A stretch of DNA of 64,000 bases from Pedobacter sp. BMA (GCF_001027745.1 NZ_LECU01000005.1:310001-374000), one strand, 5' to 3'. Positions 18,296 through 28,370 are shown, numbered from the stretch's first letter. Numbers and translations are program-made. Notes: generated by a model not told the origin, from the sequence alone.

Positions 18296-19099
18296 TTAAA
18301 TATCGTAATAAACTAAATTTTCGTATTCCAGTTCAGGCAATTTTACGGGATTATTGAAAATTGCAAATACCGACGAACCACTTCCGCTCATTAGAGCAAA
18401 GGTTGCGCCTGCATCATATAAACTGGTTTTTATTTGACGAATTTGGGGATACTTCGCGAATACCGATGGCTCGAAATCGTTGATAACCTTATTTTTCCAT
18501 GTTGTTGATGGCAAATGTATGATTTCTTTTAAGGATTGCAAAGGCTTTTGTGGTTTTACCAGGGCATAGGCATCAGCTGTACTGACATGCACAGGCGGTT
18601 TAACCAGCACTTTAAAGTAAGCTGACAAATCAACTTCGCACTTTTCGAATTCATCGCCTTTATTGAAAGCATATACAGGTTTATTCTCGATAAAGAACGC
18701 ACAGTCCGCCCCTAGCTGTCGTGCATAATTCTCCATTTGTTGAACAGATAACCCCAAATCAAATTTATCATTTAACAGTTTTATGAGAAAGGCACAGTCG
18801 GCCGAGCCGCCCCCTAAACCTGCTCCCACCGGAATATTCTTTAAAAGATTAATTTCCTGTGGGGGGATATTAAAGTCCGTCTTTATCAGATGGTATGCTT
18901 TTACACATAAATTGTCATTTGCATCACCCGGGATAACAATTCCATGTATTTTGCATGAAGTAAATTCCGCATCGGTGATTTCAACGGAATCTTTAATATT
19001 AACCGGATAGAAGATCGTTTCCAGGTTGTGGTAACCATCTGGCCGCTTTTCGGTGATATTAAGTCCGAGGTTTATTTTTGCATTTGGAAAAGATAACAT
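18296..19099 (-). CDS. ispE: 4-diphosphocytidyl-2-C-methyl-D-erythritol kinase
   Basis: GHMP kinase of the MEP isoprenoid pathway that phosphorylates the 2-OH of CDP-methylerythritol. The N terminus (FPNAKINLGLNITEKRPDGYHNLETIF) and the ATP loop PVGAGLGGGSADCAFLI (about 90-106) are diagnostic; MSGSGSSVFAIF is the C-terminal GHMP motif. At 267 residues it is slightly shorter than the E. coli enzyme (283). Confidence 0.95.
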   Translation of the reverse strand: MLSFPNAKINLGLNITEKRPDGYHNLETIFYPVNIKDSVEITDAEFTSCKIHGIVIPGDANDNLCVKAYHLIKTDFNIPPQEINLLKNIPVGAGLGGGSADCAFLIKLLNDKFDLGLSVQQMENYARQLGADCAFFIENKPVYAFNKGDEFEKCEVDLSAYFKVLVKPPVHVSTADAYALVKPQKPLQSLKEIIHLPSTTWKNKVINDFEPSVFAKYPQIRQIKTSLYDAGATFALMSGSGSSVFAIFNNPVKLPELEYENLVYYDI

Positions 19100-19292
19100 T
19101 CAGAGTTCAGATTTGAAATATGTGATTTGAGATCTGAGATTGCTCAAATTCAAACATAGTACTGATACAAACATACAAAATGTTTAAAAAACTGAATTGT
19201 AGAAAACTAATGACTATTCAATTTGATTAATTTTAGATATTTGTAACCAATACCACTTAAGATCTGGAAGCCCCGGAACGGGTTAAGAAAAT

Positions 19293-20087
19293 ATGAAACA
19301 ATACTTAGATTTAATGCAGCATGTGCTGGATAATGGTGCACAGAAACACGACCGCACAGGGACAGGAACCATTAGTGTTTTTGGCTACCAGATGCGGTTT
19401 AATTTGCAGGAAGGCTTCCCTATGGTTACTACTAAAAAGCTCCATTTAAAATCTATTATTCATGAACTGATCTGGTTTTTAACAGGCGACACCAATATTA
19501 AATACCTGAAAGATAATGGTGTACGGATTTGGGATGAATGGGCTGATGAGGATGGAAACCTGGGACCGGTATATGGATCACAATGGAGAAGCTGGCCCAC
19601 GCCAGATGGTCAGCATATTGATCAGATTACCAATATCATCAATACCCTTAAAAACAATCCTGATTCACGCAGAATTATCGTTTCCGCATGGAACGTTGCT
19701 GAAATTGAACATATGGCGCTTCCACCCTGCCATGCGTTTTTTCAGTTTTACGTAGCTGACGGAAAGTTAAGTTGCCAGCTGTATCAGCGCAGTGCAGACA
19801 TCTTTTTGGGTGTTCCTTTTAACATTGCATCATACGCTTTATTAACAATGATGGTTGCTCAGGTATGCGGACTTGAAGCCGGTGATTTTGTACATACCTT
19901 AGGTGATGCCCACCTATACAATAACCACATTGAGCAGGCTCATTTACAATTGAGCAGAGCGCCAAAGCCGCTACCAATAATGAAGATTAACCCAGATGTG
20001 AAAAGTATTTTTGATTTCAAATTTGAAGATTTTACATTGGAAAATTACGAAGCACATCCACATATAAAAGGCGTAGTGGCAGTATAA
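19293..20087 (+). CDS. thyA: Thymidylate synthase
   Basis: Methylates dUMP to dTMP with methylene-tetrahydrofolate. It has 264 residues, exactly the E. coli length. The catalytic Cys lies in [13 protein letters not shown] (about Cys146), followed by [28 protein letters not shown] near the start binds phosphate. The next gene is dihydrofolate reductase, which regenerates the folate consumed here, so the pair is a functional operon. Confidence 0.98.
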   Translation: MKQYLDLMQHVLDNGAQKHDRTGTGTISVFGYQMRFNLQEGFPMVTTKKLHLKSIIHELIWFLTGDTNIKYLKDNGVRIWDEWADEDGNLGPVYGSQWRSWPTPDGQHIDQITNIINTLKNNPDSRRIIVSAWNVAEIEHMALPPCHAFFQFYVADGKLSCQLYQRSADIFLGVPFNIASYALLTMMVAQVCGLEAGDFVHTLGDAHLYNNHIEQAHLQLSRAPKPLPIMKINPDVKSIFDFKFEDFTLENYEAHPHIKGVVAV

Positions 20088-20116
20088 TACAGTTTATATA
20101 AATAAAATAAGAGTTG

Positions 20117-20632
20117 ATGACTAATGAAGGAAAAAGCGCTTTGCTTTGTATTGCCGTTGCCACGGGCGAAAACTTTGAAATAGGGAAAAACAATCAGCTA
20201 CTTTGGCATATGCCGGCCGACTTGAAATTTTTCAAACAAACCACTACCGGTCATACGGTGATCATGGGCCGTAAAACCTTCGATTCGGTAGGAAGACCAT
20301 TGCCAAACCGCAGAAACATCGTAATCACACGAGATCGTCAATTGAAAATCGACCATGTAGAAGTAGTAAACAGCCTCGACGAAGCACTTGAGTTAACCGC
20401 GGACGAGGAAAAATCAGTATTTGTAGTGGGTGGTGCCGAAATTTACCGTCAGGCGTTACCTAAAACCGACATTTTGTACCTGACTACCATTCACCATACC
20501 TTTGAGGCTGATACATTTTTCCCGAAAGTTGATAGAACGGAATGGCAAACCATTAGTAGTGAAACTCATCATGCGGATGATAAAAATAAGTACGATTACA
20601 CCTTTGAGGTATTAAAGAGAAATAACATCTAA
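20117..20632 (+). CDS. folA: Dihydrofolate reductase
   Basis: Reduces dihydrofolate with NADPH. About 171 residues from the ATG at 20117 (a TTG three bases earlier is less likely). Motifs: NNQLLWHMPADLKFFKQTT (active-site region, with the Trp and the Asp proton donor), GHTVIMGRKTFDSVGRPLPNR (NADPH binding), FVVGGAEIYRQALP. It lies about 30 bases after thyA. Confidence 0.96.
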   Translation: MTNEGKSALLCIAVATGENFEIGKNNQLLWHMPADLKFFKQTTTGHTVIMGRKTFDSVGRPLPNRRNIVITRDRQLKIDHVEVVNSLDEALELTADEEKSVFVVGGAEIYRQALPKTDILYLTTIHHTFEADTFFPKVDRTEWQTISSETHHADDKNKYDYTFEVLKRNNI

Positions 20633-20737
20633 ATCGTATTATGCGGCGAAGCCAGCTCAAAAACAGTATAACCTCAACAATTCTCACCCGATAATTCTCT
20701 GTTAAAAATTATTCTTAATAAATTATCAATAAGGAGG

Positions 20738-20767
20738 TTCTATAATTTAAAAATTTAATTAGATTTG
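20738..20767 (+). promoter_or_regulatory. Promoter of secDF
   Basis: -7 box TAGATTTG (20760-20767) lies 19 bases after TTC (20738-20740), a one-base variant of the -33 TTG. The predicted start leaves a leader of about 40 bases before the secDF ATG. Confidence 0.45.
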
Positions 20768-20813
20768 CCGACTTGTTAAAAAACAGCGAAAGACAAATTA
20801 TTTTAAACAAACA

Positions 20814-23795
20814 ATGCAAGGAAAAGGTTTTATTAAGTTTATAGCGATAGTTTTAGCTATCGTTTGTGCGTATGCACTTTCTTTTACTTTGGTAGCAAAC
20901 AAAATAGAGAAAGACGCAAAAAACTATGCGAAAGGTGATGCAGCCAAAGAGAAGGCTTATTTAGATTCGATGAGTACCGAGAAAGTTTATCCAATTGTTG
21001 GATTTACTTACAGCGAGGTAAAATCGAAAGAAATTAACTTAGGTCTCGACTTAAAAGGCGGTATGAACGTAACGATGGAGATATCGTTAGCTGAACTGGT
21101 TAAATCTTTAGCGGGTAACCCTACAGATGCCAATTTCAACAAAGCTGTTCAAAATGCACAGATCCAGTTAAACGCAGGTGGAAAAGATTACATCAAGATT
21201 TTTGTTGATGAATTCGAAAAGTTGAGTCCGGGCGTTAAACTTGCAGATTTTTTCTCTAATCAGAATAATGCTTCGCAGTTAAAACCAAATGCAAGCAATA
21301 GCGAGGTTGAGTCTTTCTTAGAAAAAGAAGCAACCAGTGCGATTGATCGTTCTGAAACTGTTTTACGTTCTCGTATCGATGGTTCAGGCGTTGTTAGTCC
21401 AAACATTCAAAAACAAGAAGGAAGTAACCGGATCTTAATTGAAATGCCAGGTGTTCAGGATAAAGAACGTATGGCTAAATTATTACAGGGTTCTGCTGAA
21501 TTACAATTCTGGCAGGTATACCAGGTTCAGGAAGTTGTTCCTTTGCTTGAAAATATTAATAAAACTTTAGCGGCTACTTTGAAATCAAATACGCCTGCAA
21601 GCACTGATACTACTGCAGCTCCTGCTGCTGGTGGCAAGCTTGCCGGTTTAGAAGGCAAAGCTAAAACTGATTCTGCTGCTAAAGGTGGTAAACTGGCTAA
21701 TTTAGGTAAAAAAGATTCTACAGCGGTTAGAGCCGAACTGGCAAAATCCAATCCGCTATACGCCGTGCTTAACTTACCGATTTATCAGGGCGAAAACGGT
21801 CAGCAACAGTTGATTCCTGGCGCTGTAGTAGGGATGTCTTTACAGAAAGATACTGCTAAAGTTAATGCTTACCTTAAAATGCCTGAAGTTGCTGCATCTA
21901 TTCCATCATCGATGAAATTTATGTGGAGCGTTAAACCAAGAGAAGGTTCTAAAATTTTCGAACTATATGCTATTAAAGTACTTAGTGCAGATGGCAAACC
22001 GGATTTAGGTGGTGAAGCAATCAGCGATTCCCGTGCTGATTTCGATCAGAAAGGTAAACCAGAAGTAACCATGTACATGACCAGCGAAGGCGCTGCAAAA
22101 TGGAAAAAAATTACCGCAGAAGCTGCAGCTGATGCAAACAATAAAAAATCTATCGCAATTGTATTAGATAACATGGTTTATTCTGCACCTACAGTACAGA
22201 ATGAAATCGCTGGTGGTGTTTCTTCAATTACCGGTAACTTTACACAAACTGATACAAAAGATTTATCTAACATCTTAAAGGCTGGTAAATTACCTGCTCC
22301 TGCACGCATTGCAGGTAGCTACATTGTAGGTCCTACCCTTGGCGCACAGGCGATACACGATGGTCTGATCTCTTTCGTAATTGCATTTATTGTAATCTTA
22401 ATCTTCATGGCGTTGTATTATCACCGTGCAGGTTGGGTTGCAAACTTCGCTTTATTGGTTAACTTATTCTTCATCATTGGTATATTGGTATCTCTTGGTG
22501 CTGTATTAACTTTACCAGGTATTGCAGGTATCGTATTAACCATTGGTTTATCTGTAGATGCAAACATCCTTATTTTTGAACGTGTACGTGAAGAGCTCGC
22601 TTTAGGAAAGGCTACTCCCGCTGCAATCAAAGAAGGTTTCAAACATGCGATGCCATCTATTATCGATTCAAACGTAACGGTATTCATTTTAGGTGCAATT
22701 CTATACTTTTTCGGAAGTGGCCCGGTTCAGGGTTTCGCAACTACATTATGTATCGGTATCCTTTCTTCGTTGTTCGCAGCTGTATTAATCTCAAGAGTAG
22801 TATTCCAATCGATGTTAGATCGCAAGGTTGAAATTTCTTTTGATAACAGCTTAACCCGTAATGCTTTCAAAAACCTGGCCTTCAACTTCGTTGGCCGCCG
22901 TAAAATTTACTACATCATTTCCAGCATTATCATTATTGCCGGTATTGGTATGTATTTTAAAAATGGTGGTTTAAACCTGGGTGTAGATTTCAAAGGAGGA
23001 AGAACTTATCTGGTTCATTTCCAGAATCCTGTTACTACTGAAGAAGTAAGAGCTAAACTAACTCCTGCTTTTGGAAACGAAACACCTGAGGTTAAAACTG
23101 CGGGTGAAGACAGTCAGTTGAAAATTACAACTACTTATCAAATAGAAGATCAGGATGTTAAAACGGATAAAGTTGTTGAAGATGCTTTAAATAAAGGGTT
23201 AGCAGGTTCAAAATATGAAATTGTAAGCTCGCAAAAAGTAACGCCTATTATCGCCAGCGATATCGTTAACGGTGCATTTTACGCTGTATTAATATCATGT
23301 TTGTTCATGTTCGTGTATATTGTAATTCAGTTCAAAAAATGGCAGTATGGTTTAGGTGCAGTTATCGCATTATTCCACGACGTTTTAATGGTATTATCAT
23401 TCTACACAATTTTAGATGGCGTACTACCATTCTCATTAGAAATTGGTCAGGATTTCATCGCAGCGATTTTAACGGTAATGGGTTACACCATGACGGAAAC
23501 AGTAGTCGTATTCGACCGTATTCGTGAACGTCTTAAAGAATCGGGTAAAAGCGATTTACACGGTGAAGAACGTAATAACTTAATCAACTTCGCATTGAAC
23601 AGTACATTAAGTCGTACGATTTTAACTTCACTTTCGGTATTCTTTGTATTATTGGTGATCTTCATCTTTGGCGGAGACAGTATACGTGGATTTATCTTCG
23701 CATTGTTGATTGGCCGTATCATTGGTACCTATTCATCACTATGTATCTCTACTCCTATCGTAATTGATCTTGGTAGTTCAGAAGAGAAAAAATAA
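20814..23795 (+). CDS. secDF: Protein translocase subunit SecDF (fusion)
   Basis: A 993-residue fusion of SecD and SecF, RND-type proton-driven factors that pull exported proteins out of the SecYEG channel. SecD part: first helix 7-26, NLGLDLKGGMNVTMEI (D1 motif), large periplasmic P1 domain, then GLSVDANILIFERVREEL (D4-type motif, proton path). SecF part from about 680: GVDFKGGRTYLVHF and TMTETVVVFDRIRERL. An Ala/Gly/Lys-rich insert (about 260-300) with two GGKLAxL repeats interrupts the SecD periplasmic domain. A strong terminator follows, so it is probably monocistronic. Confidence 0.96.
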   Translation: MQGKGFIKFIAIVLAIVCAYALSFTLVANKIEKDAKNYAKGDAAKEKAYLDSMSTEKVYPIVGFTYSEVKSKEINLGLDLKGGMNVTMEISLAELVKSLAGNPTDANFNKAVQNAQIQLNAGGKDYIKIFVDEFEKLSPGVKLADFFSNQNNASQLKPNASNSEVESFLEKEATSAIDRSETVLRSRIDGSGVVSPNIQKQEGSNRILIEMPGVQDKERMAKLLQGSAELQFWQVYQVQEVVPLLENINKTLAATLKSNTPASTDTTAAPAAGGKLAGLEGKAKTDSAAKGGKLANLGKKDSTAVRAELAKSNPLYAVLNLPIYQGENGQQQLIPGAVVGMSLQKDTAKVNAYLKMPEVAASIPSSMKFMWSVKPREGSKIFELYAIKVLSADGKPDLGGEAISDSRADFDQKGKPEVTMYMTSEGAAKWKKITAEAAADANNKKSIAIVLDNMVYSAPTVQNEIAGGVSSITGNFTQTDTKDLSNILKAGKLPAPARIAGSYIVGPTLGAQAIHDGLISFVIAFIVILIFMALYYHRAGWVANFALLVNLFFIIGILVSLGAVLTLPGIAGIVLTIGLSVDANILIFERVREELALGKATPAAIKEGFKHAMPSIIDSNVTVFILGAILYFFGSGPVQGFATTLCIGILSSLFAAVLISRVVFQSMLDRKVEISFDNSLTRNAFKNLAFNFVGRRKIYYIISSIIIIAGIGMYFKNGGLNLGVDFKGGRTYLVHFQNPVTTEEVRAKLTPAFGNETPEVKTAGEDSQLKITTTYQIEDQDVKTDKVVEDALNKGLAGSKYEIVSSQKVTPIIASDIVNGAFYAVLISCLFMFVYIVIQFKKWQYGLGAVIALFHDVLMVLSFYTILDGVLPFSLEIGQDFIAAILTVMGYTMTETVVVFDRIRERLKESGKSDLHGEERNNLINFALNSTLSRTILTSLSVFFVLLVIFIFGGDSIRGFIFALLIGRIIGTYSSLCISTPIVIDLGSSEEKK

Positions 23796-23819
23796 GAATC
23801 AGCATTTTTTAAGATTCAG

Positions 23820-23852
23820 AAACGCCCCGATAAACCGGGGCGTTTTTTTTTT
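23820..23852 (+). terminator. Terminator of secDF
   Basis: Stem AACGCCCC/GGGGCGTT with an 8-base loop and a run of ten T, 25 bases after the secDF stop. Confidence 0.92.
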
Positions 23853-23988
23853 GCCATAACTACAAATTGAAATGATCATAACAACATTAATTACCGGCAG
23901 AATGAGGTGATAACGGTTGAATATCCACGGTATTTAAACCATTTGTATATCTTTTTGTTACTTTAGCAAACAGATAAACCGATAGAAA

Positions 23989-25293
23989 ATGGATTTACAA
24001 CTTCCTAAAAGCGAATACCCTAGAGTACTTATAGTTGGAGGTGGATTTGGAGGAATTGAATTAGCAAAACGATTAAAGAATAAACCTTTTCAGGTGGTGA
24101 TGTTGGATAAACATAACTACCATACTTTTCAACCGCTACTTTATCAGGTAGCAACAGGCGGACTCGAGGCTGAAGCCATCGCCTTCCCACTTCGAAAAAT
24201 ATTTAAAGGTCAGAAAAACCTGATCTTCAGGGTAACCAAGGTGAATGAAGTTAATGCGGCTGAAAATTATGTACGCACCGATATTGGCGATATCCATTAT
24301 GATTACCTGGTAATTGCTACTGGCTCTACCAGCAACTTTTTTGGTAATCAAGAGATCGAGGCAAATTCGATGCCAATGAAATCGATTCCCGAAGCTCTCG
24401 ATTTAAGAAGCCTGATACTACAGAATTTTGAAAAGTCTTTAATTGAAAGCGATTCAGATAAAAAAAGCGCCCTTTTAAACTTTGTTGTCGTAGGCGGCGG
24501 ACCAACCGGAGTAGAAACTTCCGGAGCAATTGCGGAGCTTAAAAAGCACGTGATACCTAACGATTACCCCGAAATGGATTTAAGTAAGGTAAACATTTAC
24601 CTTGTTGAAAACTCTCCGGAAGTACTCGGCCCGATGTCGCCACAGGCTCAGGTTCATGCCAAGAAATTCCTTATCGAAATGGGGGTGCAGGTGATGAATG
24701 AAACCCGCGTACTCGGCTATGACGGACATATACTTACGCTTCAGGATAAGCCACCAATATTAAGCGCTACGGTAATCTGGAGTGCCGGCGTTAAGGGGCA
24801 GGTATTAGCAGGAATGGAAAAGGCAGAAGTGGTACGTGGCGGAAGATTAAAAACCGATACGGAAAACCTCGTTGCAGGATACCAGAATATATATGCCATT
24901 GGGGATGTTGCGGCGATAATCAATGACGAAACACCTAACGGACATCCCGGGGTAGCGCCAGTAGCCATCCAGCAAGGGCACCACCTGGCCAAAAACCTGA
25001 TCAATATCGCCCAGAAAAAACCTCTGGAAAAGTTCAGCTACTTTGACAAAGGATCGATGGCTACTGTTGGAAGGAATAAAGCGGTAGTAGATATGGGCAA
25101 AATACGCTTCCAGGGCGTGTTTGCGTGGTTCACCTGGATGTTTGTGCACCTGATGACATTAGTGGGCTTTAGAAACAAAATTATCGTGTTTATCAACTGG
25201 CTCTGGAGCTACTTCAGTTACGACAGGGGAACACGTTTAATCATCAGGACATTTGCCAAAGACCGAAGTGTTGACTATAGAAAGGAAATTTAA
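23989..25293 (+). CDS. Type II NADH:quinone oxidoreductase (NDH-2)
   Basis: A 434-residue FAD-dependent oxidoreductase. The FAD-binding dinucleotide motif GGGFGGIELAKRL (about 17-29) and the NADH motif VVGGGPTGVETSGAIAEL (about 166-183) are intact, and YAIGDVAAI and VAPVAIQQGHHLAKN match NDH-2 enzymes. The C-terminal hydrophobic/amphipathic stretch (WFTWMFVHLMTL, NKIIVFINWLWSYF) fits the membrane anchor. It would oxidise NADH and reduce quinone without pumping protons. A cytochrome bd oxidase is encoded 6 kb downstream. Confidence 0.9.
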   Translation: MDLQLPKSEYPRVLIVGGGFGGIELAKRLKNKPFQVVMLDKHNYHTFQPLLYQVATGGLEAEAIAFPLRKIFKGQKNLIFRVTKVNEVNAAENYVRTDIGDIHYDYLVIATGSTSNFFGNQEIEANSMPMKSIPEALDLRSLILQNFEKSLIESDSDKKSALLNFVVVGGGPTGVETSGAIAELKKHVIPNDYPEMDLSKVNIYLVENSPEVLGPMSPQAQVHAKKFLIEMGVQVMNETRVLGYDGHILTLQDKPPILSATVIWSAGVKGQVLAGMEKAEVVRGGRLKTDTENLVAGYQNIYAIGDVAAIINDETPNGHPGVAPVAIQQGHHLAKNLINIAQKKPLEKFSYFDKGSMATVGRNKAVVDMGKIRFQGVFAWFTWMFVHLMTLVGFRNKIIVFINWLWSYFSYDRGTRLIIRTFAKDRSVDYRKEI

Positions 25294-25363
25294 CTGATGA
25301 CCTGGCCGTTTTACATTGACTTGAAAACCTTGCCTATCACCTATTTTAGTGAGCCCATTGCAT

Positions 25364-26224
25364 ATGAGTGAAAATAAATTTAAACTGGTTGAATGTCCTC
25401 GTGATGCCATGCAGGGCCTTCATGATTTTGTTCCAACAGCCTTAAAAGCGCAATACATTAATTTATTGCTTCAGGTTGGTTTTGACACGCTGGACTTTGG
25501 TAGTTTTGTATCGCCAAAGGCTATTCCGCAGATGGCGGATACCGCAGCATTGCTGGCAAAACTGGATCTTAGCAACACTGCTACCCAGCTGCTCGCCATA
25601 GTAGCAAATATAAGGGGCGCAGAAACGGCGGCTGATTATGAACAGATCGATTTTTTGGGCTTTCCATTTTCCGTTTCAGAAACCTTCCAGCAGCGCAATA
25701 CCAATTCGAGTATACCGGCATCGTTAGCTACGGTTGAGCAGATGTTATCCTTATGCCAAAAGAAAAACAAAACAGCCGTTGTGTATCTTTCAATGGGTTT
25801 CGGCAACCCGTATGGCGATGTTTGGAACTATGAAATTGTAGAAAAATGGACAGAAATTCTGGTGAGTAAAGGAGTTAAAATTCTTTCGATTGCTGACACA
25901 GTAGGTGTGTCTACTCCCGAAAAAATCAGGGAAATTCTACCCACACTGATATCCGGATATCCGGATACCGAAATCGGGATTCACCTGCATTCCACTCCTG
26001 CCGACCGCCTCAAAAAGATTGAAGCTGCATATCAATCAGGAGTGAAGCGCATTGATGCTGCTTTAAAAGGCTTTGGTGGTTGTCCGATGGCAGCTGATGA
26101 CTTAACGGGAAATATTGCTACAGAAGATGTAATTTCCTTTTTAACTGCAAAAGGCGAAAATCTAAATCTCAACATGGAAAAATGGCACGAGGCAATGATT
26201 TTGTCCGCTCAGATATTTGGATAA
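25364..26224 (+). CDS. Hydroxymethylglutaryl-CoA lyase-like protein
   Basis: A HMGL-type TIM-barrel enzyme of about 286 residues from the ATG at 25364 (a GTG lies 15 bases upstream). VECPRDAMQGL carries the Arg and Asp of the active site, HLHSTP the metal His pair, and GFGGCPMAADDLTGN the catalytic Cys loop of HMG-CoA lyases. It would split HMG-CoA to acetyl-CoA and acetoacetate in leucine breakdown. It follows the NDH-2 gene by 70 bases. Confidence 0.82.
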   Translation: MSENKFKLVECPRDAMQGLHDFVPTALKAQYINLLLQVGFDTLDFGSFVSPKAIPQMADTAALLAKLDLSNTATQLLAIVANIRGAETAADYEQIDFLGFPFSVSETFQQRNTNSSIPASLATVEQMLSLCQKKNKTAVVYLSMGFGNPYGDVWNYEIVEKWTEILVSKGVKILSIADTVGVSTPEKIREILPTLISGYPDTEIGIHLHSTPADRLKKIEAAYQSGVKRIDAALKGFGGCPMAADDLTGNIATEDVISFLTAKGENLNLNMEKWHEAMILSAQIFG

Positions 26225-26245
26225 TTGTTGTTCGCTTTAAAATCT

Positions 26246-26668
26246 TTAAACTTTCTTTACCATTTTAAAATGCTGAATTCCTGCCTCTTCAAACTGGTCA
26301 CCTTGTGAAGCAAAGCCAAATTTGGCATACAAGCTTACGGCATCCAGTTGCGAGTTCAGGTATATATAATGAGCATCTTCAGGTAAATCTGAAAGTGCTT
26401 CGGCAATTAGAGCTCTGCCTACCCCCTGCCCCCTGAATTCTTTCAATACGGCAAAACGTTCGAGCTTATAACCCAGTTCAGTTTTACGCCAGCGGCAGGC
26501 CCCGCAGGGTTGCCCATTCTGAGTGGCAAGAAAATGGGTGGAAATATCTTCGTTTTCCCACTCCAGCTCTGGCGGACAATTTTGTTCCTCTACAAATACT
26601 TTTTTACGGATAGCAAATACCTTATCTAAATCTTCTGGGTGAATAACTTTTTGAACCTGTAGACTCAT
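26246..26668 (-). CDS. GNAT family N-acetyltransferase
   Basis: A 140-residue GNAT protein of YjcF/ElaA type. The acetyl-CoA binding motif is EFRGQGVGRALIAEAL (about 78-93, the R/QxxGxG/A loop). FVEEQNCPPELEWEN near the start is typical of this subgroup. The acceptor is unknown. Its ATG overlaps the stop of the upstream iron-permease-like gene by one base, so they form an operon. Confidence 0.88.
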   Translation of the reverse strand: MSLQVQKVIHPEDLDKVFAIRKKVFVEEQNCPPELEWENEDISTHFLATQNGQPCGACRWRKTELGYKLERFAVLKEFRGQGVGRALIAEALSDLPEDAHYIYLNSQLDAVSLYAKFGFASQGDQFEEAGIQHFKMVKKV

Positions 26669-27153
26669 TATTTCTGGTGTTTAAAGTGTTTATTCGTTTT
26701 TATTTTCTCTTCGTTGAGTTCCTTGGCAACATCAATGGAATGAGAGCAGTGAATATCGGCCTCTTTTTTGGCAAGCGTAGCAATCGTAACGTAAAATTTA
26801 TGTAACTGATCCAACTCCTTTTCACTTAAATCCTCAATATCTACCATGCGGTTGCTTGCACCCTGTTGCGCAGCAATTAATTCATTTAACTTTAACTGTA
26901 TAGCTTTACCATCCTTGTTCTGCGCTTTCTGAATCAGAAAAACCATCAGGAAGGTGATGATAGTGGTACCTGTATTAATCACGAGCTGCCAGGTTTCCGA
27001 ATATTTAAAAACAGGACCAGTAACTGCCCAGATAATTACGATAGCAGTTGCGGCAATAAAAGCTACAGAACTGCCTGTAAATTTGGTTGCGGCATTGGCA
27101 AACTTCTCAAAAAAGTTATTTTTTTTGATGTCGGTTTTAGATTTAGTCATCAC
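26668..27153 (-). CDS. Low-affinity iron permease family protein
   Basis: A 161-residue protein with two transmembrane helices (about 28-50 and 57-78) and a charged cytoplasmic tail, matching the bacterial half-size relatives of fungal Fet4. The FTGSSVAFIAATAIVIIWAV and INTGTTIITFLMVFLIQ segments fit the family. Whether such short proteins carry iron is not established. Two Met codons are adjacent at the start. Confidence 0.75.
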   Translation of the reverse strand: MMTKSKTDIKKNNFFEKFANAATKFTGSSVAFIAATAIVIIWAVTGPVFKYSETWQLVINTGTTIITFLMVFLIQKAQNKDGKAIQLKLNELIAAQQGASNRMVDIEDLSEKELDQLHKFYVTIATLAKKEADIHCSHSIDVAKELNEEKIKTNKHFKHQK

Positions 27154-27193
27154 ATTTTGGTTTGCTTAAATATAACCATAAAACAAAGAAAAA

Positions 27194-27219
27194 CGCCATA
27201 AGTTTTTATACCTATGGCG
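27194..27219 (-). terminator. Terminator of the aldolase gene
   Basis: Stem CGCCATA/TATGGCG with a 12-base loop; on the minus strand it is followed by TTTTTCTTTG. It lies about 70 bases after the aldolase stop. Confidence 0.65.
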
Positions 27220-27290
27220 CTTTCTAAATTATCGAGTGGCTGATTTCCAGATGAGTGAATGAAAAAATTCACCATCAAAAATCGCACATA

Positions 27291-28370
27291 TTATAATTTG
27301 TCATTTGCATTAACGCAATTCAAATCTTCAAAAGCAACAGTCAAACGTTTAACAAATGCTTCTTCAGCTTTACGCAACCAAACACGTGGATCGTAGTATT
27401 TCTTGTTTGGCTTATCGTCGCCCTCAGGGTTACCGATCTGGCCTTGAAGATAAGCTTCGTTCTTTTTGTAGTATTCTAGAATACCTTCCCAGAATGCCCA
27501 TTGCATATCCGTGTCGATATTCATCTTGATTGCCCCATAAGAAATTGCCTCTCTGATTTCTTCTTGTGAAGAACCTGAACCACCGTGGAATACAAAGTTG
27601 ATTGGTTTTTCTTCAGTTAAACTAAATTTCTCTTTAATAAAGTCCTGAGAGTTTTTCAAAATTACCGGCTGCAATTTAACGTTACCTGGTTTGTAAACAC
27701 CATGCACATTACCAAAAGCGGCAGCAACTGTGAAACGAGGAGATACTTTGCTTAACTCTTCGTAAGCATAAGCTACTTCACTAGGCTGAGTATATAATTT
27801 TGAGCTATCTACATCACTGTTGTCTACACCATCTTCCTCACCACCTGTTACACCAAGTTCAATTTCGATAGTCATGTTCATCTTTGACATGCGTGCTAAG
27901 TATTTAGCTGAAATCTCCATGTTCTCCTCGATAGATTCTTCAGACAAATCTAACATGTGTGAAGAAAATAAAGGCTTTCCGGTTTCTGCGAAGAATTTCT
28001 CGCCATGATCTAAAAGGCCATCAATCCATGGCAATAATTTTTTAGCAGCGTGGTCAGTATGCAAAACCACAGCAACACCATAGTGTTCTGCCAATAAATG
28101 TACATGCTTCGCTGCAGATACAGCACCTAATATGCACGCTTGTAATTTCTCATTATCTAAAGATTTACCAGCATAAAACTGTGCACCACCATTAGATAAC
28201 TGAATCATAACAGGCGAATTTACTGCCTTAGCAGTTTCCAATACCGCATTAACCGTATTTGTTCCGGTTATGTTTACTGCTGGTAAAGCAAACTGATGTT
28301 TTTTAGCCTGCTCAAATAATTCTTGAACGGCATCTCCGTAAATTACGCCTTTGTAGCCTTTTAAACTCAT
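27291..28370 (-). CDS. fbaA: Class II fructose-bisphosphate aldolase
   Basis: A 359-residue zinc-dependent aldolase of the FbaA (class IIA) type, similar in length to E. coli FbaA. Motifs: HTDHAAKKLLPW (zinc/catalytic Asp-His), FHGGSGSS (phosphate-binding Gly loop with zinc His just before it), NIDTDMQWA, and YFTQP-like LYTQPSEVAY. It splits fructose-1,6-bisphosphate in glycolysis. It is transcribed away from accD across a 308-base gap that carries two copies of an AGTGTAAAAA repeat. Confidence 0.95.
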   Translation of the reverse strand: MSLKGYKGVIYGDAVQELFEQAKKHQFALPAVNITGTNTVNAVLETAKAVNSPVMIQLSNGGAQFYAGKSLDNEKLQACILGAVSAAKHVHLLAEHYGVAVVLHTDHAAKKLLPWIDGLLDHGEKFFAETGKPLFSSHMLDLSEESIEENMEISAKYLARMSKMNMTIEIELGVTGGEEDGVDNSDVDSSKLYTQPSEVAYAYEELSKVSPRFTVAAAFGNVHGVYKPGNVKLQPVILKNSQDFIKEKFSLTEEKPINFVFHGGSGSSQEEIREAISYGAIKMNIDTDMQWAFWEGILEYYKKNEAYLQGQIGNPEGDDKPNKKYYDPRVWLRKAEEAFVKRLTVAFEDLNCVNANDKL

